The translations under genes were made by a program, and so were the position numbers. A stretch of DNA of 64,000 nt from Phycicoccus sp. Root101 (GTDB lineage Bacteria > Actinomycetota > Actinomycetes > Actinomycetales > Dermatophilaceae), in the NCBI RefSeq assembly GCF_001426245.1, contig NZ_LMCM01000008.1:353888-417887 (forward strand). The letters are read 5' to 3'. This document shows, piece by piece, positions 61,157 through 64,000 of this stretch (position 1 is the first letter of the stretch; each line of letters starts with the position of its first letter). The notes beneath the pieces were generated by a model. The model did not search any database, was not told the origin of the DNA, and saw nothing but the letters and a program-made list of their open reading frames with translations.

Positions 61157-61768
61157 ATGGCAGGAACGGGACACGGGACGCGCGGGTCGGGCAAACCGGC
61201 TCGTCGCCCCGCCGCGCCCCGGGCAGGGGCGACCGCGCGGAACACCACGCGCGGCACCTCCGCCCGTCCGGGAGCCGGGCCGGGACGCTCGCGCGCCACT
61301 GCCTCGGGCGCGGTCCGCAAGGCCGCGTCGGCCCAGGTGGCCACCGAGCGCAAGGCCTCGCGGACGGTCCTGCGCGGCGTGGTGCTCGCGACCATCCTCG
61401 TCCTTCTCGCCGTCACCCTCGTGCCGACGCTGCGGTCCTACCTGCGCCAGCAGGGTGAGATCGACGCCCTCAACGAGGGTGTCGGGCAGCAGCGCACCGA
61501 GGTGACCGCGCTGCAGAAGGAGCAGGCTCGCTGGAACGACGACGTGTATGTCGTGCAGCAGGCCCGTGAGCGCCTCAAGTTCGTCAAGGTCGGGGAGAAG
61601 TCCTACACGGTGATCGACGGCCAGCCGTCGGCCAAGGCGCTGCCCGGGGTCGCGAAGGCGCCGGCGGCCTCGAGCGACCACCCCTGGTACGGCCAGCTGT
61701 GGGAGTCGGTGCGCGTCGCCGACGCCGGCCCGGCGGCGAACACCGCCTCCGTCTCCGCGAAGAAGTGA
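61157..61768 (+). CDS. FtsB/DivIC-like septum formation protein
   Basis: A 203-residue bitopic membrane protein of the divisome. An Arg/Ala/Gly/Thr-rich cytoplasmic N-terminus of about 70 residues leads to one membrane helix (VLRGVVLATILVLLAVTLVP) and then a short coiled coil (YLRQQGEIDALNEGVGQQRT; VTALQKEQARWNDDVYVVQQ) ending in the ARERLKFVKVGEKSYTVIDG segment typical of FtsB/DivIC. The gene lies between eno and DUF501 as in other actinobacteria. It overlaps the next gene by 4 nt (GTGA). The ATG at 61157 lies after GAGGGAC. Confidence 0.93.
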   Translation: MAGTGHGTRGSGKPARRPAAPRAGATARNTTRGTSARPGAGPGRSRATASGAVRKAASAQVATERKASRTVLRGVVLATILVLLAVTLVPTLRSYLRQQGEIDALNEGVGQQRTEVTALQKEQARWNDDVYVVQQARERLKFVKVGEKSYTVIDGQPSAKALPGVAKAPAASSDHPWYGQLWESVRVADAGPAANTASVSAKK

Positions 61769-62367
61769 GCGCGCAGCCCACGGCCGAGCGCCCCACGCCG
61801 GCTGACATCGCCGCGGTCGACGTCCAGCTCGGACGGGTGCCCCGCGGGGTCGTCGCCGTCGCCCACCGGTGCGCGTGCGGCCGGCCCGACGTGCTCACCA
61901 CCGAGCCGCGCCTGCCGGACGGGACGCCGTTCCCCACGACCTTCTACGCCACCTGCCCCAAGCTCACCGGTGCCATCTCGACCCTGGAGAGCCAGGGGGT
62001 GATGAAGGAGATGTCCGACCGCCTCGCCGCCGACGAGGAGCTCGCGAGCCGGTACGCCGCGGCGCACGAGGACTACCTGCGGCGCCGGTACGAGCTCGGC
62101 CGGGTCGAGGAGATCGAGGGCATCTCCGCCGGTGGCATGCCCACCCGGGTGAAGTGCCTGCACGTCCTCGCGGCGCACTCCTTGGCCGCCGGCCCCGGGG
62201 TGAACCCCCTCGGCGACGAGACGCTGGCCCTGCTCGGCGACTGGTGGGCCAGCGGTTCGTGCGTCCCCGACGCCACCGACGCCACCGACTCCACAGGCGG
62301 CACCGGAGCAGCCGACGCCGCTGAGGGCGCCGATGCAGCCCACGCCTCCGAGGGTCAGAGCGCGTGA
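61765..62367 (+). CDS. DUF501 family protein
   Basis: 200 residues, cytoplasmic. The DUF501 body runs from ADIAAVDVQLGRVPRGVVAV to about residue 165 and includes a Cys cluster (AHRCACGRPDVLTT, YATCPKLTGAI) and PTRVKCLHVLAAHSLA with further Cys/His, which could bind a metal; this is an observation, not known function. The last ~30 residues are an Ala/Asp/Thr-rich acidic tail, probably disordered. GTG 61765 overlaps the ftsB-like stop and its own stop overlaps ppx (GTGA), so all three are translationally coupled. Function unknown; conserved next to ppx in actinobacteria. Confidence 0.92.
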   Translation: MSAQPTAERPTPADIAAVDVQLGRVPRGVVAVAHRCACGRPDVLTTEPRLPDGTPFPTTFYATCPKLTGAISTLESQGVMKEMSDRLAADEELASRYAAAHEDYLRRRYELGRVEEIEGISAGGMPTRVKCLHVLAAHSLAAGPGVNPLGDETLALLGDWWASGSCVPDATDATDSTGGTGAADAAEGADAAHASEGQSA

Positions 62368-63332
62368 CCCGCGTCGGGGCGGTCGACTGCGGCACCAACT
62401 CGATCCGCCTGCTCGTCGCCGACGTCAACCCCTCGACCGGTGCGCTCACCGATGTCCTGCGCAGGATGGAGGTCGTGCGGCTCGGGTACGGCGTCGACCG
62501 GACCGGTCGCATCGATCCCGAGGCGATGGAGCGGACCCTGGCGATGGCGCAGGAGTACGCCGACCAGTGCCGGGAGCTCGGCTCCGAGCGCGTGCGGTTC
62601 GTGGCGACCTCGGCGTCCCGGGACGCCTCGAACGCCGACGAGTTCGTCGCCGGTGTCCGGACGGCCTTCGCCCACTACGGCATCGCGCCGGAGGTCATCT
62701 CGGGCGACGAGGAGGCTGCCCTGTCGTTCCGCGGAGCCACCGGTGACCTGCGCGCCGCGGGCATCCCGGGGCCCTACCTCGTGGTCGACCTCGGCGGCGG
62801 CTCGACCGAGCTGGTCCGCGGTCACGACACGGTCGAGTCCGCCCGGTCGGTCGACGTGGGCTGTGTGCGCCTCACCGAGCGCCACCTGCGTTCCGACCCG
62901 CCGACCGCGGCCGAGGTCGGGGCCGCGACGGCGGACGTCGAAGCCGCGATCGACCTGGCGCGGGAACGGGTCGAGCTCGACGGGGTCGCCACCCTCGTCG
63001 GGCTCGCCGGCAGCGTGACGACCGTGACCGCCCATGCCCTGGGCCTCACCAGCTACCAGCCCGACCGCATCCACCTCGCCTCGCTGTCCAGCGCGGCGGT
63101 GCTCCGCGCCTGCGACGAGCTGCTCGCGATGACCCGCGCGGAGCGCGCGGCTCTCGGCTTCATGCACCCGGGGCGCGTCGACGTGATCGGGGCCGGGGCC
63201 CTGGTCTGGCGCGAGGTCGTGCGCCGCGCGGCCGAGCTGGGCGTGGACCGCGTCGTCACCTCCGAGCACGACATCCTCGACGGCATCGCCCTGTCGGTGG
63301 CCGAGGCCGGGAACGGACGAAACCGGACGTAA
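62364..63332 (+). CDS. ppx: Ppx/GppA-family exopolyphosphatase
   Basis: A 322-residue member of the ASKHA-fold Ppx/GppA family that degrades polyphosphate or pppGpp. Motifs: RVGAVDCGTNSIRLLVADVN (nucleotide-phosphate loop) at the N-terminus, FVATSASRDASNADEFVAGV near residue 73, ISGDEEAALSFRGATG and LVVDLGGGSTELVRG near 145, and GLAGSVTTVTAHALGL near 215. The protein is the short, ~320-residue form without the C-terminal HD-like domain, normal for actinobacteria. GTG 62364 overlaps the DUF501 stop. It lies 54 bp before an MCE-family gene that begins a probably separate transcript. Confidence 0.95.
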   Translation: MTRVGAVDCGTNSIRLLVADVNPSTGALTDVLRRMEVVRLGYGVDRTGRIDPEAMERTLAMAQEYADQCRELGSERVRFVATSASRDASNADEFVAGVRTAFAHYGIAPEVISGDEEAALSFRGATGDLRAAGIPGPYLVVDLGGGSTELVRGHDTVESARSVDVGCVRLTERHLRSDPPTAAEVGAATADVEAAIDLARERVELDGVATLVGLAGSVTTVTAHALGLTSYQPDRIHLASLSSAAVLRACDELLAMTRAERAALGFMHPGRVDVIGAGALVWREVVRRAAELGVDRVVTSEHDILDGIALSVAEAGNGRNRT

Positions 63333-63386
63333 CCTCTGCCCGCCCCGCTCGTTGCCACGGTGTCGTACATCACGCAACGAAGGGTG

Positions 63387-64000
63387 GTGAGGACGGTCGA
63401 CGTCGAGCGCACCCGACCGGTCGCTGACCCGGCTGACCCGGCTCTGGCAGACCCCGGGCGGCTCTCCGCTGCCCGCCTGCCGACCACCCCGCGCTCGCCC
63501 CTCGGCCCCGCCACCGGTGGGCTCGCCCGCCTCAGCGACAGGACGTACGGAGTCGCCTTCCTGCTCGTCGTCGGCCTCCTCCTGTCCCTGTCGGTCGCGT
63601 CATACGCCCAGGTCTTCACCCCCGTGGTCCGGGTCACGCTCGAGACCGACCGCATCGGGTCGCAGCTGCAGACGGCCGCCGACGTGAAGATCCGGGGGGT
63701 CATCGTCGGGCAGGTCCGCTCGATCGAGAGCACCGGGGACGGCGCCCGCCTCGGGCTGGCGCTCCAGCCGGAGCTCGCCGAGCTCGTGCCGGCCAACGTG
63801 CACGCCCGGCTGCTCCCGAAGACCTTGTTCGGCGAGCGCTTCGTCGACCTGGTCCCGCCGGCCCAGCCGTCGGCCCCGATCAGGGCGGGGGACGTCATCA
63901 CGCAGGACCGGTCGAGCGTGGCGATCGAGCTGGAGAAGGTGTTCGCGGACCTGTTGCCGTTGTTGCGGGCGGTGAAGCCGGAGAAGTTGTCGGCGACGTT
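63387..64000 (+). CDS. MCE-family protein (3' end beyond window)
   Basis: 204 codons are visible to the end of the window. GTG 63387 (or GTG 63384) follows GAAGG. A cytoplasmic Pro/Ala-rich N-terminus (~60 residues) leads to one membrane helix (GVAFLLVVGLLLSLSVASYA) and then an MlaD/MCE domain: VRVTLETDRIGSQLQTAADV, KIRGVIVGQVRSIESTGDGA, LLPKTLFGERFVDLVPPAQP, with SSVAIELEKVFADLLPLLRA as the start of the following helical region. MCE proteins bind lipids or sterols and usually lie in operons with YrbE permeases, which would be downstream of this window. Confidence 0.92.
   Translation, partial: MRTVDVERTRPVADPADPALADPGRLSAARLPTTPRSPLGPATGGLARLSDRTYGVAFLLVVGLLLSLSVASYAQVFTPVVRVTLETDRIGSQLQTAADVKIRGVIVGQVRSIESTGDGARLGLALQPELAELVPANVHARLLPKTLFGERFVDLVPPAQPSAPIRAGDVITQDRSSVAIELEKVFADLLPLLRAVKPEKLSAT

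Overview
This is a GC-rich actinobacterial chromosome segment. The order metG-tatD-rpfB-rsmA-ispE, then glmU-prs-rplY-pth, then mfd-mazG-eno-ftsB-DUF501-ppx is, as I recall, the conserved actinobacterial housekeeping block (Rv1007-Rv1026 in Mycobacterium tuberculosis). Gene content and style (CWB2 repeat protein, DUF222/HNH protein, frequent GTG starts, many apparently leaderless genes) suggest a Micrococcales member, perhaps Intrasporangiaceae. That placement is inference.

Region 1 (1-15.3 kb): a DUF4126 membrane protein (cut by the window edge) and a cell-wall-binding-repeat protein on the minus strand; metG, tatD, rpfB and rsmA on the plus strand; a minus-strand response regulator coupled to a histidine kinase that runs in frame into a DUF4173 membrane protein; ispE with an ABC-F ATPase; a MarR regulator divergent from a Tam-like methyltransferase over an obvious operator; and a TetR regulator.

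Region 2 (15.4-22.5 kb): an accessory stretch starting at a tRNA-Gln gene. It holds a GPP34-like protein, two disrupted genes (one frameshift, one in-frame amber codon), a cupredoxin lipoprotein-membrane protein-CHRD-like protein-sortase operon, a DUF222/HNH protein, a P-loop kinase and a sigma-factor-like protein that has only region 2.

Region 3 (22.7-28.4 kb): glmU-prs, a CGNR regulator divergent from an EamA transporter, rplY and pth.

Region 4 (28.4-52.3 kb): a surface-polysaccharide island inserted between pth and mfd. Plus strand: priming sugar-phosphate transferase, lipoprotein, flippase-like protein and two tandem secreted proteins of about 1,570 residues (propeller, FN3-like, 2 LamG-like, 4 PKD, C-terminal beta domain). 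Minus strand: two glycosyltransferases, an O-antigen polymerase/ligase-like protein, a Wzz/BY-kinase, a CDP-alcohol phosphotransferase, a parallel beta-helix protein and a nucleotidyltransferase of the glycerol-3-phosphate cytidylyltransferase type. A phosphatase-like gene with a degenerate P-loop lies inside. Together these can prime, extend, flip, polymerise and length-control a polymer, possibly decorated by a CDP-activated alcohol, and display large proteins on the surface. Codon use is visibly less GC-rich in parts of the island, and both of its outer control regions are packed with inverted repeats.

Region 5 (52.3-64 kb): mfd, a lipoprotein, mazG, a pseudouridine catabolism pair (HTH-PfkB kinase and psuG) with a palindromic operator, eno, ftsB-like, DUF501, ppx/gppA and the start of an MCE-family gene cut by the window end.

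A recurring feature is a -10-like hexamer 6-8 nt before the start codon (rsmA, ispE, marR, the response regulator, DUF222, pth, psuK, the sigma-like gene and a small ORF ahead of metG), which suggests widespread leaderless transcription.
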